Positions 17,887 to 26,267 are shown, counted from the first letter of the stretch. The stretch: DNA of 64,000 bases from Nodosilinea sp. FACHB-141 (GCF_014696135.1 NZ_JACJPP010000021.1:1-64000); one strand, 5' to 3'. Program-made: numbers and translations. Notes: generated from the sequence alone by a model not told the origin.

Positions 17887-20508
17887 TCACTTTGCTTTCG
17901 CCTCCAAGGTTTCGAGGCGGCTTTTGAGTTCCTGATTGGATTTCTTCAGATCGTCCAGCTCCTGGCGTAGCTTTTCTACCGCTTTGTCTTTGCCGATCGC
18001 TTTCTGAACATCCTGCACCGCTTCCTGGGCGCGGCGGCGCACCCGACCATCGGGGGTGTGATCGGCCAGGCTTTGCAGAATGCCCATCGCCCGCCCAGTT
18101 TCAATGCCGCTCAGACCCGACACTGCCGATACCTGGGTGAGGAAGAACGGTTCGCTGGCAATGGCCTCCAGTCGATCCAAGATGCGCTCTATGTTGGGTT
18201 TGCTCTGCCCCTTAGAGATCGCCCCTAGGGAACGAATGGCCGCCAGTCGCAGAGCCTGGGGAGTGCCGGGTTCGGTGTACTTGAGCAGCAGATCCAGCGC
18301 TTCTTCGGAGGATTTGAACTGGCTGAGGGCCGCGATCGCCCCCGATCTCACCGTCTCATTCCACCCCTGGCGCTCTTTGAGAATGCTCTCTAGCAGCTTG
18401 AGGATTTTCTTGTCTTTGGCTTTGCCCTCCAGATCGGCCGCACCTACCTTGCCGAGGGAGCGAATGGCGGCGGCTTCGACGTAGTAGCTGGGGTCGCCTT
18501 TTTCGGCGATGCTTTTGAGTGACTTAAAGCTCTCGGCAGTTTTAATGTCACCGAGGGATTCCACCACGGCGCGGCGCACGCGAGCTTCGGGGTCTTGCAG
18601 CCCTTTCAACAGTCCCCCAACGGCTTGATCGAGCTTCACCGAAGCCAACTGTTCAGCCACTTCGACACGGACGCCCCAGAAGGGTTCGTCGGTGAGGGCA
18701 GCGCTCAGGGCGGTGACGGCTTCGAGGCTGCCTTTTTTGGCCAGGGCGATCGCCGCCGCAATCCGCGATAGGGGGTCGGGGTCGTGTTTGAGCTGAGCCT
18801 TGAGTTCCGCCACCGGATACTCCAGCTCGGCGGTTTTGAGGTAGTGGTTGCCGATGTCAAAGCTAATAAAGTCGGGCTTTTTGTCGAGGGGGAAGAACAG
18901 CGCCTGCTCCCGCTCATGGATGCGCACGGTGAACGGCTTGACCTCAACTTTGCCAGCCTTTCCTTTGCCCACAAACCCAAAGCCAATCGGAATTTTCAGA
19001 TCGAACAAGCCGCTGGTGCTGCTGGTGTCACCGTCTTTGGCCTGGGTTTGGGTGACGGTGACTTTGGCCAGGTTGCTGTCGCCATCCCAGCTGTAGGCCA
19101 CTTTGTAGTCGGGGTGGCCGCCGCGCAGCACGTACTGATCAAACAGGGGTCGCAGGTTGCGGCCAGTGGCCCTATCAATCGCCCGCAGCAGGTCAATGGT
19201 TTCCACCGTCTGGTGGGCGTTGTTCTGCACAAAGGTGTGGATCGCCTTCCAGAACAGGGCGTCGCCCAGTTCGGCGCGAATCATGTGGTAGACGCAGGCC
19301 CCTTTTTCGTAGATGTGGCGGTCATACAGCTCGATCGCCTCCCGATAGACGTGGGTGACCATGGGGCGGCGGTAGCGGCTCTTGTCTTCGCTCAGGTAGC
19401 TGCGGGCCTCGCCCAGGCGGTAGTAGGCGGCATCGTCGGGGCCATACTCCTGCTCGGTCCACATTACTTCGGAGTAGGTGGCCATGCCCTCTTTCACCCA
19501 GGCGTGGCTCCAGTGGTTGATCACCAGCAAATCCCCAAACCACTGGTGGGCCAGCTCGTGGACGACCAGGGATTCGGAGTTGCGGTTGTCGATCGCAGCG
19601 CGTTCATCCAGCAGGCAGCGATCGGTGAGAATCGTTACCGACGTGTTTTCCATGCCGCCAAAGATGAAGTCGGCAGCGCACACCTGGGCGTACTTGGGGA
19701 AGGCGTAGCGGTAGCCGTACTTTTCGCTTAGGAATTCCACCATGCGGGGCGTTTTGCCCATGGTGAGCTGGCCTTGGTCTTTGCGGCCCTTCTCGACGTA
19801 GTAGGTGACCGGAATATCTTGCCACTGGTCTTGGATGACGTCGAACTCGCCCACGGCCAAGGCCATCAGGTATGTGGGGTGTACCTGCTGCTGGTGCCAG
19901 TGGTAAATTTTGTGGTCACCATCTTCGGTCGTGCTCACCAGTTCGCCATTGGAAACCACCTGGTAGGCGGCGGGGACTCGCACCTTAATCTCTGAGGTCG
20001 AGAGCATGCCCGGGTAGTCGAAGCAGGGAAACCAGAAGCGCGAGTCCTCGTCTTCGCCCTGGGTCCACACCTGCACAGGTTTGTCGGGGTAGTGCTTATC
20101 AGGACCGATGAAATAGATGCCGCGCTCGGGCTGAACGAGGCGGTAGGCGATCGCTACCGTAAAGCTTTCCCCAGCGATCGTGGGTTTCTTGAGCCGCACT
20201 ATTAACTGTTCGCCATCGTAGTCAAAGTCTTGCTTAGCGCTGCCCACCTTCACCGATTCGATCTGCTGATTCACCGCATCCAACGTCAAACTATCAACGC
20301 CGTCGCGCACAGGATTAATGCGAATTTTGCAGGTGCCTGCGCAAACCTTTTGCTCCAGGTCGAGGCTGAGGTCTAGGGCAATGTGCTCGACCTGGCCAGG
20401 GCGATCGGGATTGTAGTGGGGTTTGGCCCCCGGCATTTCAAACGATTTGTAGCCGTTGTTGTCGGTCTGCAAGCTTTCGATCTGAAACGTGCGGCGGGCG
20501 GTGGACAT
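17887..20508 (-). CDS. M1 family zinc aminopeptidase with C-terminal HEAT-like repeats and coiled coil
   Basis: 873 residues. Catalytic core in the N-terminal half: FGGMENTSVTILTD (the GxMEN substrate loop, residues ~285) and LVVHELAHQWFGDLL with the downstream glutamate in WVKEGMATYSEVMW (HExxH-18-E gluzincin zinc site). Removes N-terminal amino acids from peptides. Residues ~580-830 are alpha-helical repeats with alternating LSRIAAAIALAKKGS-type units, like HEAT/PBS-lyase repeats, and the last 40 residues form a lysine/glutamate-rich coiled coil. No signal peptide. This HEAT-tailed form is the common cyanobacterial type. Confidence 0.93.
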   Translation of the reverse strand: MSTARRTFQIESLQTDNNGYKSFEMPGAKPHYNPDRPGQVEHIALDLSLDLEQKVCAGTCKIRINPVRDGVDSLTLDAVNQQIESVKVGSAKQDFDYDGEQLIVRLKKPTIAGESFTVAIAYRLVQPERGIYFIGPDKHYPDKPVQVWTQGEDEDSRFWFPCFDYPGMLSTSEIKVRVPAAYQVVSNGELVSTTEDGDHKIYHWHQQQVHPTYLMALAVGEFDVIQDQWQDIPVTYYVEKGRKDQGQLTMGKTPRMVEFLSEKYGYRYAFPKYAQVCAADFIFGGMENTSVTILTDRCLLDERAAIDNRNSESLVVHELAHQWFGDLLVINHWSHAWVKEGMATYSEVMWTEQEYGPDDAAYYRLGEARSYLSEDKSRYRRPMVTHVYREAIELYDRHIYEKGACVYHMIRAELGDALFWKAIHTFVQNNAHQTVETIDLLRAIDRATGRNLRPLFDQYVLRGGHPDYKVAYSWDGDSNLAKVTVTQTQAKDGDTSSTSGLFDLKIPIGFGFVGKGKAGKVEVKPFTVRIHEREQALFFPLDKKPDFISFDIGNHYLKTAELEYPVAELKAQLKHDPDPLSRIAAAIALAKKGSLEAVTALSAALTDEPFWGVRVEVAEQLASVKLDQAVGGLLKGLQDPEARVRRAVVESLGDIKTAESFKSLKSIAEKGDPSYYVEAAAIRSLGKVGAADLEGKAKDKKILKLLESILKERQGWNETVRSGAIAALSQFKSSEEALDLLLKYTEPGTPQALRLAAIRSLGAISKGQSKPNIERILDRLEAIASEPFFLTQVSAVSGLSGIETGRAMGILQSLADHTPDGRVRRRAQEAVQDVQKAIGKDKAVEKLRQELDDLKKSNQELKSRLETLEAKAK

Positions 20509-20721
20509 GGGCGCAATAAACCTTTTGGTGACGTTAAAGCTTCAGGGCCAAGGCACCGTGCTACCGAGCTGCACACACCTTGGGCCAAACAGTCTAACCC
20601 TGACTGGCATAAAGCCATCCTACTCTGAAACGTCTAAAACGTAGTCAGATTGACATTGCTTAAGCTATGTCAATCTATGGGTAGCAGTTGGGCAAGGGAT
20701 GAGACATTTAACCCAAAACGC

Positions 20722-21014
20722 CAAGCGTTTGCTCTAAGCATTGAGTAATTTGCTCAGAACGCTGAGTCTTTTGCTTTCAGAGCCGAGTAAATTTCTCTGG
20801 ATGCCGAATCTTTTGCTCTCAAAGCCGAGTTGTTTTTTCTAGACATTGAGTCTTTTGCTCTGGACGCCGAGTTATTCTCTCGAAGCATCGAGTGATTTAC
20901 TTGAGCTGTCGAGTAATTTTCTCGGAACGCCAAGTGATTCACGCTAGCTTCCGAGTAATTTTCTTTGAACGTCGATTGATTCACCTAAGTTCTAAGTAAC
21001 TTGCCGAAATGCCG
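20722..21014. repeat. Array of about 13 degenerate 21-bp tandem repeats
   Basis: Units begin with GAG(T) at 20743, 20764, 20785, 20806, 20827, 20848, 20869, 20890, 20911, 20932, 20953 and 20974, an exact 21-bp spacing twelve times in a row, with an additional unit before (20722) and a weaker one after. Consensus roughly GAGTnnTTTGCTCnnnacGCC; odd and even units differ, suggesting a 42-bp higher-order unit. The minus strand through the array is open for 76 codons from a GTG at 20984, giving heptad peptides (RENNSA, RAKDSM), but lacks a ribosome-binding site. Most likely a noncoding short tandem repeat of the kind abundant in cyanobacteria. Confidence 0.9.
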
Positions 21015-21407
21015 TGTTTTTAAACCAACGTTCGAGCTGCTGACCGCGCTCGCCAATGCACAACCGCTCAACTTACAAAGTCCTGTTTCGAAGCCAATAT
21101 TGTGTAGGGGCATTGCAGTGCAATGCCCCTACCGCTGAGTCAATCAGCCGTCCGACACAGAAGACGGCTCTGCCCAAAGTGGGATTTATGTCATGAATCG
21201 CCATCACCGCTGACAAAGTTTCTTACTATCAAAGAGCAAGCCCTGAAGAGTAAAACCTTAGAGCGAAAACCTCGATCTAAGCAGCGCTATAGGTTGTGTT
21301 TTAGCAATAGCCCAACGCGCCATCGGGGTTGGTCTTAGTATGTCAAGCCGCTCTATAAAAGCACCCTGCGATCGACCTCGTTACAGTACTGTTTGGACTC
21401 CAAAACC
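21015..21407. other. Noncoding stretch between repeat array and next gene
   Basis: Apart from the palindrome at 21104-21132 no gene or RNA was recognised. A weak GTTACAGTACT...-type promoter could lie just before 21400 for the following small gene. Confidence 0.3.
21104..21132. repeat. GTAGGGGCATTGCA palindrome
   Basis: A perfect 14-bp inverted repeat around a single G (GTAGGGGCATTGCA-G-TGCAATGCCCCTAC). This is a well-known type of dispersed palindrome in cyanobacterial intergenic DNA; a shortened relative is present at 36650-36682. It may act as a transcript 3' end or be the relic of a miniature element. Confidence 0.8.
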
Positions 21408-21797
21408 ATGCCTATACTAAATCCCCAACAAGAAAAAACGCTGTCAGCCTTCATCACCGCCCTAGGGCAGCAAGACAGCGCATTGCCAGAAGGATTGCAA
21501 AAACAGATTCATGCCATTGGTCAAAATCTAGAGGCTCGCATTTTAGAACTGCCTACGATCGCCGCCAGCCTGCCGCATTTGAACCAGGCCTACCAAACGG
21601 CTCTATCTGATACCCAGGCCGACGCACCGGCTGCCACCTTTGCGTCTAGCACCAGTCAATCCGACAGCGACAAACAGTTTGATCGCGCCGTTGATATTCT
21701 CACCGCTGACGACCCGGTGCAAGCGGCCAAGCGCAGTCGCACCCCGCTAGGACAAATCGCCTCAAATCCGCTGAAGCGGCTCTTTGGCAGAGGCTAA
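21408..21797 (+). CDS. Conserved-looking small hypothetical protein
   Basis: 129 residues from the ATG at 21408 (an upstream TTG at 21393 is in frame but unlikely). Helical N-terminal half (NPQQEKTLSAFITALGQQDS ... LEARILELPTIAASLPHLNQ), an Ala/Ser/Thr-rich acidic linker, and a basic C-terminal tail NPLKRLFGRG. No signal peptide, membrane segment or known motif. Codon use matches its neighbours, and it has its own start close to the next gene, so it is probably real. Function unknown. Confidence 0.6.
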   Translation: MPILNPQQEKTLSAFITALGQQDSALPEGLQKQIHAIGQNLEARILELPTIAASLPHLNQAYQTALSDTQADAPAATFASSTSQSDSDKQFDRAVDILTADDPVQAAKRSRTPLGQIASNPLKRLFGRG

Positions 21798-21867
21798 ATC
21801 TGTTGGCACGCTGCCCCACGATTGCCGGTCCCCAGCGATAGACTCAAACTATTGATGGGTAATCACC

Positions 21868-22740
21868 ATGGCTCACCTCACCGCCCGCCGCCCCCAAAAC
21901 GTAGAGGGCGATCTCTACGTCGATAGCTCCTGCATTGACTGCGACACCTGCCGCTGGATGGTTCCGGATGTATTTACCCGTGAGGCTGGACAGTCGGCGG
22001 TAGTGCACCAGCCCGAGACAGCGGCAGAACGGCTGGCCGCCTTGCAAGCATTGCTTGCCTGCCCCACCGCCTCCATTGGCACCGTGGAGCCGCCCAAAGG
22101 TATGAAGGCGGCGCAAGCCAGCTTTCCTATCCCTGTCACCGACAACATCTATCACTGCGGCTACCACTCCGAAAAATCCTACGGGGCGGCCAGCTACTTC
22201 ATTCAGCGGCCCGAGGGCAACGTGTTGGTCGATTCGCCCCGCTTTGCCGCCCCTCTAGTGAAGCAGCTCGAAGCCCTAGGTGGCGTGCGCTACCTCTACC
22301 TCACCCACCAGGATGATGTGGCCGACCACCAGCAGTTTCATGACCGGTTTGGCTGCGATCGCATTCTCCACGTCGACGACATCGGCTCCAGCACCGCATC
22401 GGTAGAGATTCAGATTCAAGGCACTGACTCGGTAGAGCTAGCGCTCGACCTGACAATTATTCCCGTGCCGGGGCACACCAAGGGGCACACGGTGCTGCTG
22501 TACGACAACCGCGTCTTGTTTACTGGCGATCACCTGGCTTGGTCGGTGCGACTGCATCAGCTCCACGCCTTTCGCTCTGTCTGCTGGTATTCCTGGCCTG
22601 AGCAAATCAAGTCGATGGAAAGGTTGGCTGCCTACGACTTTGAGTGGGTGCTGCCTGGCCACGGTCGCCGCCACCACGCGGACAAAGCCACCATGCATCA
22701 GCACATGCAGAAGTGTCTCGACTGGATGAAGGCGCAGTAG
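21868..22740 (+). CDS. Ferredoxin-like domain fused to a metallo-beta-lactamase fold hydrolase
   Basis: 290 residues. Residues 18-75 form a small [4Fe-4S]-type ferredoxin domain: CIDCDTCRWMVPDVF and a distal LLACPTASIG cysteine. Residues 90-280 are an MBL fold with the metal site LTHQDDVADHQQFHDRFG (variant of HxHxDH with the second His replaced by Asp), PVPGHTKGHTVLLYD, LFTGDHLAW and VLPGHGRR. The fusion suggests a redox-coupled hydrolase or flavodiiron-like fold without the flavodoxin; the substrate is not known. The domain order is common in cyanobacteria. Confidence 0.85.
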   Translation: MAHLTARRPQNVEGDLYVDSSCIDCDTCRWMVPDVFTREAGQSAVVHQPETAAERLAALQALLACPTASIGTVEPPKGMKAAQASFPIPVTDNIYHCGYHSEKSYGAASYFIQRPEGNVLVDSPRFAAPLVKQLEALGGVRYLYLTHQDDVADHQQFHDRFGCDRILHVDDIGSSTASVEIQIQGTDSVELALDLTIIPVPGHTKGHTVLLYDNRVLFTGDHLAWSVRLHQLHAFRSVCWYSWPEQIKSMERLAAYDFEWVLPGHGRRHHADKATMHQHMQKCLDWMKAQ

Positions 22741-22807
22741 GGTTGGGGCTGCAGAAAGAACGAGTTTGACTGCGATCGCAGCTTCAGGCGATCGCAAAGC
22801 CTCTGCT

Positions 22808-22893
22808 AGCCCTCTCCCCCAGCCCCTCTCCCAGGGAGGAGAGGGGAGCCGGAAAACTTTTCGAAGTTCCTCGCTCTGCTTGGGAAAGGGCTA
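22808..22893. repeat. Dispersed CCCCTCTCCC repeat, copy A
   Basis: AGCCCTCTCCCCCAGCCCC...GGAGAGGGGAGCCGG with the tail CTTGGGAAAGGGCTAGAT. The element can fold (CCCCTCTCCC/GGAGAGGGG). A clearly related copy with matching start, middle and end lies at 62286-62388. It sits between two convergent genes. Confidence 0.75.
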
Positions 22894-22932
22894 GATCTCG
22901 TCATGAGAGATTGTTTCCGATCTACTAAGTCT

Positions 22933-23424
22933 CTACAGATCGAAGACGTAGCGCACTGCGCCAGAGTCTGGATCGTTGGTGACATCGGCATAGCCGCAGC
23001 GCAGCGCCTCATGAATTAGGGCGTCTACGCGATCGGTGCTCAGTCCGGTGTGGAGCGCTACCTGTGCCTTTGAAAGCTTGCCTCCGTTGGCGTAGGCTAC
23101 CCTTAGCAGCTGCTGCATCGAGTCAGTTTGAAGCTGGGCAACGCCCTGGGCGGCGACCAAGTTTCGCTCCATCGGCACTGGCATTACCAAACCTTCTTCG
23201 CCCCACTCGGTCAAATATTGTCGCCGCAAGTAATCGTTGCGGTTTTTGACCATACCGGGCACCAGCACCAGATCGATGAGTTGGCCAAAGCCAAACAAGC
23301 CAAAGGTACAGAGGTAGACGATTCCCAACACAACCTGCCCGGTATAAAACCGATGTAGCCCGCAGATACCCAAGAAACCTAGCGTCCAGAGCATGTAGGC
23401 TGTTTCGGTTTTTGCTCGTGCCAT
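22933..23424 (-). CDS. TM2 domain-containing membrane protein with winged-helix-like C terminus
   Basis: 163 residues from the ATG at 23424; the upstream frame (to 23727) runs through low-complexity noncoding DNA and is rejected. TM2 domain: AYMLWTLGFLGICGLHRFYT, then VLGIVYLCTFGLFGFGQLID, two membrane helices with the hallmark G-x-HRFY-x-G linker. A cytosolic C-terminal part (QLLRVAYANGGKLSKAQVAL ... TDRVDALIHEALRCGYADV) resembles a small helical/winged-helix module. Function of TM2 proteins is unclear. Confidence 0.85.
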   Translation of the reverse strand: MARAKTETAYMLWTLGFLGICGLHRFYTGQVVLGIVYLCTFGLFGFGQLIDLVLVPGMVKNRNDYLRRQYLTEWGEEGLVMPVPMERNLVAAQGVAQLQTDSMQQLLRVAYANGGKLSKAQVALHTGLSTDRVDALIHEALRCGYADVTNDPDSGAVRYVFDL

Positions 23425-23601
23425 GGTGGGTTGGTCCTTGAGGGTGCTAGGGGCTGCAAACCTAGAATCGACTTGCAGCAGCCACTTAGAGCCCATTATA
23501 GACAGCCGATTTTTTAGAGTGCTGCCCCTGTAACCGGCCTGTAATACGCTTGCTTCTGGGGTGGCGAGGACAATGCGCTGGGTAAAGTCGGCGTGGAGTT
23601 T

Positions 23602-23656
23602 GTGGGAAGTAGGTGGGTAGGTGGGTGGATGAGTGGGAGGGTGGATGGGTATGGGT
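23602..23656. repeat. Low-complexity GGTGGGTA/GGTGGAT tract
   Basis: Imperfect tandem 4- and 8-base units on the plus strand (GTAGGTGGGTAGGTGGGTGG...). Its complement occurs at 36720-36765. Coding potential here (His-Pro-Pro-Thr repeats) is an artefact of the repeat. Confidence 0.8.
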
Positions 23657-23695
23657 AAACGGCGATCGCCCTGAAACGGTGTTTGCCATGTTCCA

Positions 23696-24670
23696 TTATT
23701 CAGGATGTCGCCAAGGTCCCGTGTCATTCAAGAAGGGCGAAAACTCGGGGGTTGACCAGGTGAGGGGCAGGCTGCCTTCGACGCGGTAGCCCTGGTTTAC
23801 ACAGAAGCGCAGCAGACGTTCGGCCCCTTCGTAGACCACAATTTCGGGACTATCCCAAATCACTTCGGCAGTGCCGCTGAGGTAGAGCAAGTCACCCCGG
23901 TCGAAATCGATGAAGATCAGTCCAGCGCGAGGGTTGAGTTCCAAATTGCCAAAGGTGTTGAAGTGCAAGTTGCCCGAAAAATCTGGAATCGTGAGCGTCT
24001 GCGCGTCGTCAATTCTCACAAAGCCCGGTTTGCCACCCCGGTGCGACACATCCACACCGCTGGCTGATCCTGCCGACGCATTTTGATAGGCGGTGGCAAT
24101 AAAGAAGGTATCGGCAGCAGCGATCAGCGCCCTTTCCGCATCTCCCAGCATCACCAGGGCCTGTACGGGTTTAGCCGCCGCTGCATCAAAAGATTGCAGA
24201 TCAAACTGCCGCGCCTGAATGTATTGGGGGCAGTTGCCAAAGCTCTGGCCCACCGCCACCGTAAATCCTTCCGGCTGAATGTCCGTTATGGTGCCGTTTA
24301 GGCGGTTGCGGCGGCGGGTGTGCAGCTCAATGCCGAGCAAACTAATATCAGCCCCCACCGTTAGGGTAGTGTGCAGCGGGTCGGCAAATAGGGGTTGAGC
24401 AGCAATGTGCAAGGTGCCGCGATCGGGGGAGGTGATGAACCCCGGCTCCCCGACCAAAATTGAGGCCCAGGGCTGACCATCACTCGCCACCGTGCCCACC
24501 AAAATGTAGGACAGCTGGGCAAAAAATTCGTGGTGCTGGTCAGGCAAGTAGTCTCGAATAATCCGTCGCCCTTGCCTATCCATGCGCTCTTGCACCCCCA
24601 GTCGGGTCTGAATCGCTAGTTCTCCGGTGTGGAAAGGGGAGTCATCCTGAGGCCAGCCTAGATTTGTCAT
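23696..24670 (-). CDS. Pyridoxamine 5'-phosphate oxidase-fold (PPOX) FMN-binding protein
   Basis: 324 residues, a two-domain split-barrel protein. FFAQLSYILVGTVASDGQPW with SILVGEPGFI is the first strand set of the flavin-binding barrel; the second half has PGFVRIDDAQTLTIPDF, FNTFGNLELNPRAGLIFIDF and DLLYLSGTAEVIW, the typical PPOX core. Such proteins bind FMN or F420 and act as oxidoreductases on diverse substrates; this member is not a PdxH. Six bp downstream of the GST gene, so one operon, opposed to a TetR gene; probable detoxification role. Confidence 0.85.
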   Translation of the reverse strand: MTNLGWPQDDSPFHTGELAIQTRLGVQERMDRQGRRIIRDYLPDQHHEFFAQLSYILVGTVASDGQPWASILVGEPGFITSPDRGTLHIAAQPLFADPLHTTLTVGADISLLGIELHTRRRNRLNGTITDIQPEGFTVAVGQSFGNCPQYIQARQFDLQSFDAAAAKPVQALVMLGDAERALIAAADTFFIATAYQNASAGSASGVDVSHRGGKPGFVRIDDAQTLTIPDFSGNLHFNTFGNLELNPRAGLIFIDFDRGDLLYLSGTAEVIWDSPEIVVYEGAERLLRFCVNQGYRVEGSLPLTWSTPEFSPFLNDTGPWRHPE

Positions 24671-24676
24671 GGCGTT

Positions 24677-25276
24677 TTACACCCCAGCCATAGCGATGAA
24701 GCCGGGCAGCTGCTTGACGCGCTCAATCCAGGCGAGCAGGTTGGGGTAGGCATCGAGGTCAATGTTGCCGTCGCGAGCCAGGGCCACATAGGGGAACACC
24801 GCTATATCGGCGATCGTGGGGCGCTCAAACTCCAGCCACAAGCGGCTGTGGAGGTGCTTGTCGAGCTGGGTGAGAATGTGCTCGGCTTTTTGATGCGATC
24901 GCTCAATGTTGATATTGGCCACCTTAAACAGGTGGTAAAGCCGCGCATTCTCAGGCCCCTGGCGCACTTCTCCAGCAGCGGTTGAGAGCCAGCGCACCAC
25001 CTGAGCCAGGGGCAGCGCCTCGGTGGGCAACCAGGTGTCACCCCCATACTGCCGCGCCAGGTAAACCAAAATCGCCTGAGCATCAGCTAGGTTAACCTCA
25101 CCATCCACCAGCACTGGCACCTGGCCAAAGGGGTTGAGGGCAAGAAATTCGGGAGCTTTGTGGGCGCCCTGCATCAGGTCAACCTGGACCCATTCATAGT
25201 CGAGGCCGAGCAGTTCTAGAAAGAGACGAACCTTGTAGCTGTTGCCAGAGACTTCGTGACCGTAGAGCTGAATCAT
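24677..25276 (-). CDS. Glutathione S-transferase family protein
   Basis: 199 residues. Thioredoxin-like N-terminal domain MIQLYGHEVSGNSYKVRLFL with the catalytic Ser region, cis-Pro loop NPFGQVPVLVDGEVNLADAQ (the E/D-A-Q/S glutathione-binding turn), then the all-helical C-terminal domain with the N-cap box RPTIADIAVFPY. First gene of a two-gene operon with a PPOX protein. A divergent TetR-type gene with two operators controls the same intergenic region, so induction by a small electrophile is likely but inferred. Confidence 0.93.
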   Translation of the reverse strand: MIQLYGHEVSGNSYKVRLFLELLGLDYEWVQVDLMQGAHKAPEFLALNPFGQVPVLVDGEVNLADAQAILVYLARQYGGDTWLPTEALPLAQVVRWLSTAAGEVRQGPENARLYHLFKVANINIERSHQKAEHILTQLDKHLHSRLWLEFERPTIADIAVFPYVALARDGNIDLDAYPNLLAWIERVKQLPGFIAMAGV

Positions 25277-25382
25277 GGTGGGTTCCTTAGGAAAGGGGAG
25301 CGGGGGCGATCAAAAGGCTGAAGGACTAATGCCCCGACGATTTTGCCGGTGAGCAGCAGGGCAACGTTAGCCCTGAACTAGG

Positions 25383-25425
25383 TACCGAACGTTCGGTACA
25401 CGACTACTGTACTGATCGTTCGGTA
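25383..25425. promoter_or_regulatory. Two palindromic TetR-type operators
   Basis: Site 1 at 25383-25398 is a perfect 16-bp palindrome TACCGAACGTTCGGTA. Site 2 at 25410-25425 is TACTGATCGTTCGGTA, sharing the right half exactly. Centres are 27 bp apart. Site 2 runs into a TATACT -10 box (25424-25429) upstream of the TetR gene, and site 1 faces the GST operon, the classic layout for mutual repression by the neighbouring regulator. Sites are seen; binding is inferred. Confidence 0.8.
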
Positions 25426-25467
25426 TACTGTCAATAGGTGAAAATCATTTTTTGGAGACGCGCGGTA

Positions 25468-26025
25468 ATGGCTAAGCCAACTGCGGCTAAGCAGACCTAT
25501 GTGCCGCCCCTACTTGATCTGTTTCGGCAGTACGGCTACGACGGGGTTAGTTTGTCAAAAATCTCCCAGGCAACGGGTTTGGGCAAGGCCAGTCTCTATC
25601 ACCACTTCCCGGGCGGCAAAGATGACATGGTGACGACGGTGCTAGACACCCTCGATCAGTGGCTGCAAGCAACGGCGCTAGATGCTTTGGAAAGCGAAGG
25701 AGATGCGCTGGCCCGGCTGACGCGCATGGGCGATCGCATTTGTGAGGCCTACAGCCACGGCCAAAAGCCCTGTATGCTCGCCTCGCTAATGCTGGGCTCC
25801 GCCAAGGAAAACTTTCAGCCCCAGGTGCAGGGCATGCTGCAACGGTGGATGGGGGCGATCGCCACTGTTCTGACCCAAGCTGGTATGGCAGAATCCCTGG
25901 CCCAGGAACGTAGCGAAGAGGCTCTAATCGCCATTCAGGGCGCACTGATTATGGCGCGGGCTATGGACGATGCCGCCATCTTTGAGCGCACTATGCAGCA
26001 CCTGCCCCAGCAGCTCTGCCGTTAG
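25468..26025 (+). CDS. TetR/AcrR family transcriptional repressor
   Basis: 185 residues from the ATG at 25468, preceded by GGAG; an in-frame GTG at 25438 overlaps the operator region and is rejected. DNA-binding HTH: YGYDGVSLSKISQATGLGKASLYHHFPGGKDDM, residues ~20-55, with the signature Y-H-H-F end. C-terminal ligand-binding helices include EALIAIQGALIMARAM. Divergent from the GST-PPOX operon with palindromic operators between, so probably an autoregulated repressor released by the inducer that the enzymes act on. Confidence 0.94.
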   Translation: MAKPTAAKQTYVPPLLDLFRQYGYDGVSLSKISQATGLGKASLYHHFPGGKDDMVTTVLDTLDQWLQATALDALESEGDALARLTRMGDRICEAYSHGQKPCMLASLMLGSAKENFQPQVQGMLQRWMGAIATVLTQAGMAESLAQERSEEALIAIQGALIMARAMDDAAIFERTMQHLPQQLCR

Positions 26026-26267
26026 ACTTCTGCAAACTGTACCGGCTTGCCATCTACAGAAATCAAGCGATCGAGGCGAATTTCGGTGCCGTCTTTTAGC
26101 CGCAGGTACTCAGCTTTCTCAACCACAAAGAAATCAACACTTTGGCCTTCAGTGCTCACGCCATCGCCGCCCTCGGTGCGGTAGTGAATTGGGCAAGTCT
26201 GGTGTAGGGTGGCCAGGGCCTCTAGCTCGTCGTAGAGATCACAGTTAACCGACTGATACTCGTTCAT
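26022..26267 (-). CDS. Rof-like (YaeO family) small protein
   Basis: 81 residues. MNEYQSVNCDLYDELEALAT resembles the start of E. coli Rof (Y-x-P-I-N-C-D-x-Y-D-x-L-E), and the C-terminal VEKAEYLRLKDGTEIRLDRL matches its Sm-like beta strands ending in R-L-D-x-I. Rof inhibits the Rho termination factor; cyanobacteria as a phylum are reported to lack Rho, so the role here must be different. It overlaps the LLM oxidoreductase gene by 23 bp and is third in a probable OsmC-LLM-Rof operon. Fold assignment plausible; function unknown. Confidence 0.6.
   Translation of the reverse strand: MNEYQSVNCDLYDELEALATLHQTCPIHYRTEGGDGVSTEGQSVDFFVVEKAEYLRLKDGTEIRLDRLISVDGKPVQFAEV

Noticed and set aside
18784-19731. 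315-residue frame on the plus strand inside the aminopeptidase gene
   Set aside because: Antisense shadow of a clear M1 peptidase; composition rich in Val, Gly and Ala without any motif.
20754-20984. 76-residue repetitive peptide on the minus strand of the 21-bp array
   Set aside because: Not called as a gene: GTG start, no ribosome-binding site, sequence explained by the tandem repeat. Kept as a point within the repeat finding.
20722-21014. CRISPR array
   Set aside because: Units are contiguous, 21 bp, degenerate and without spacers; no cas genes nearby.
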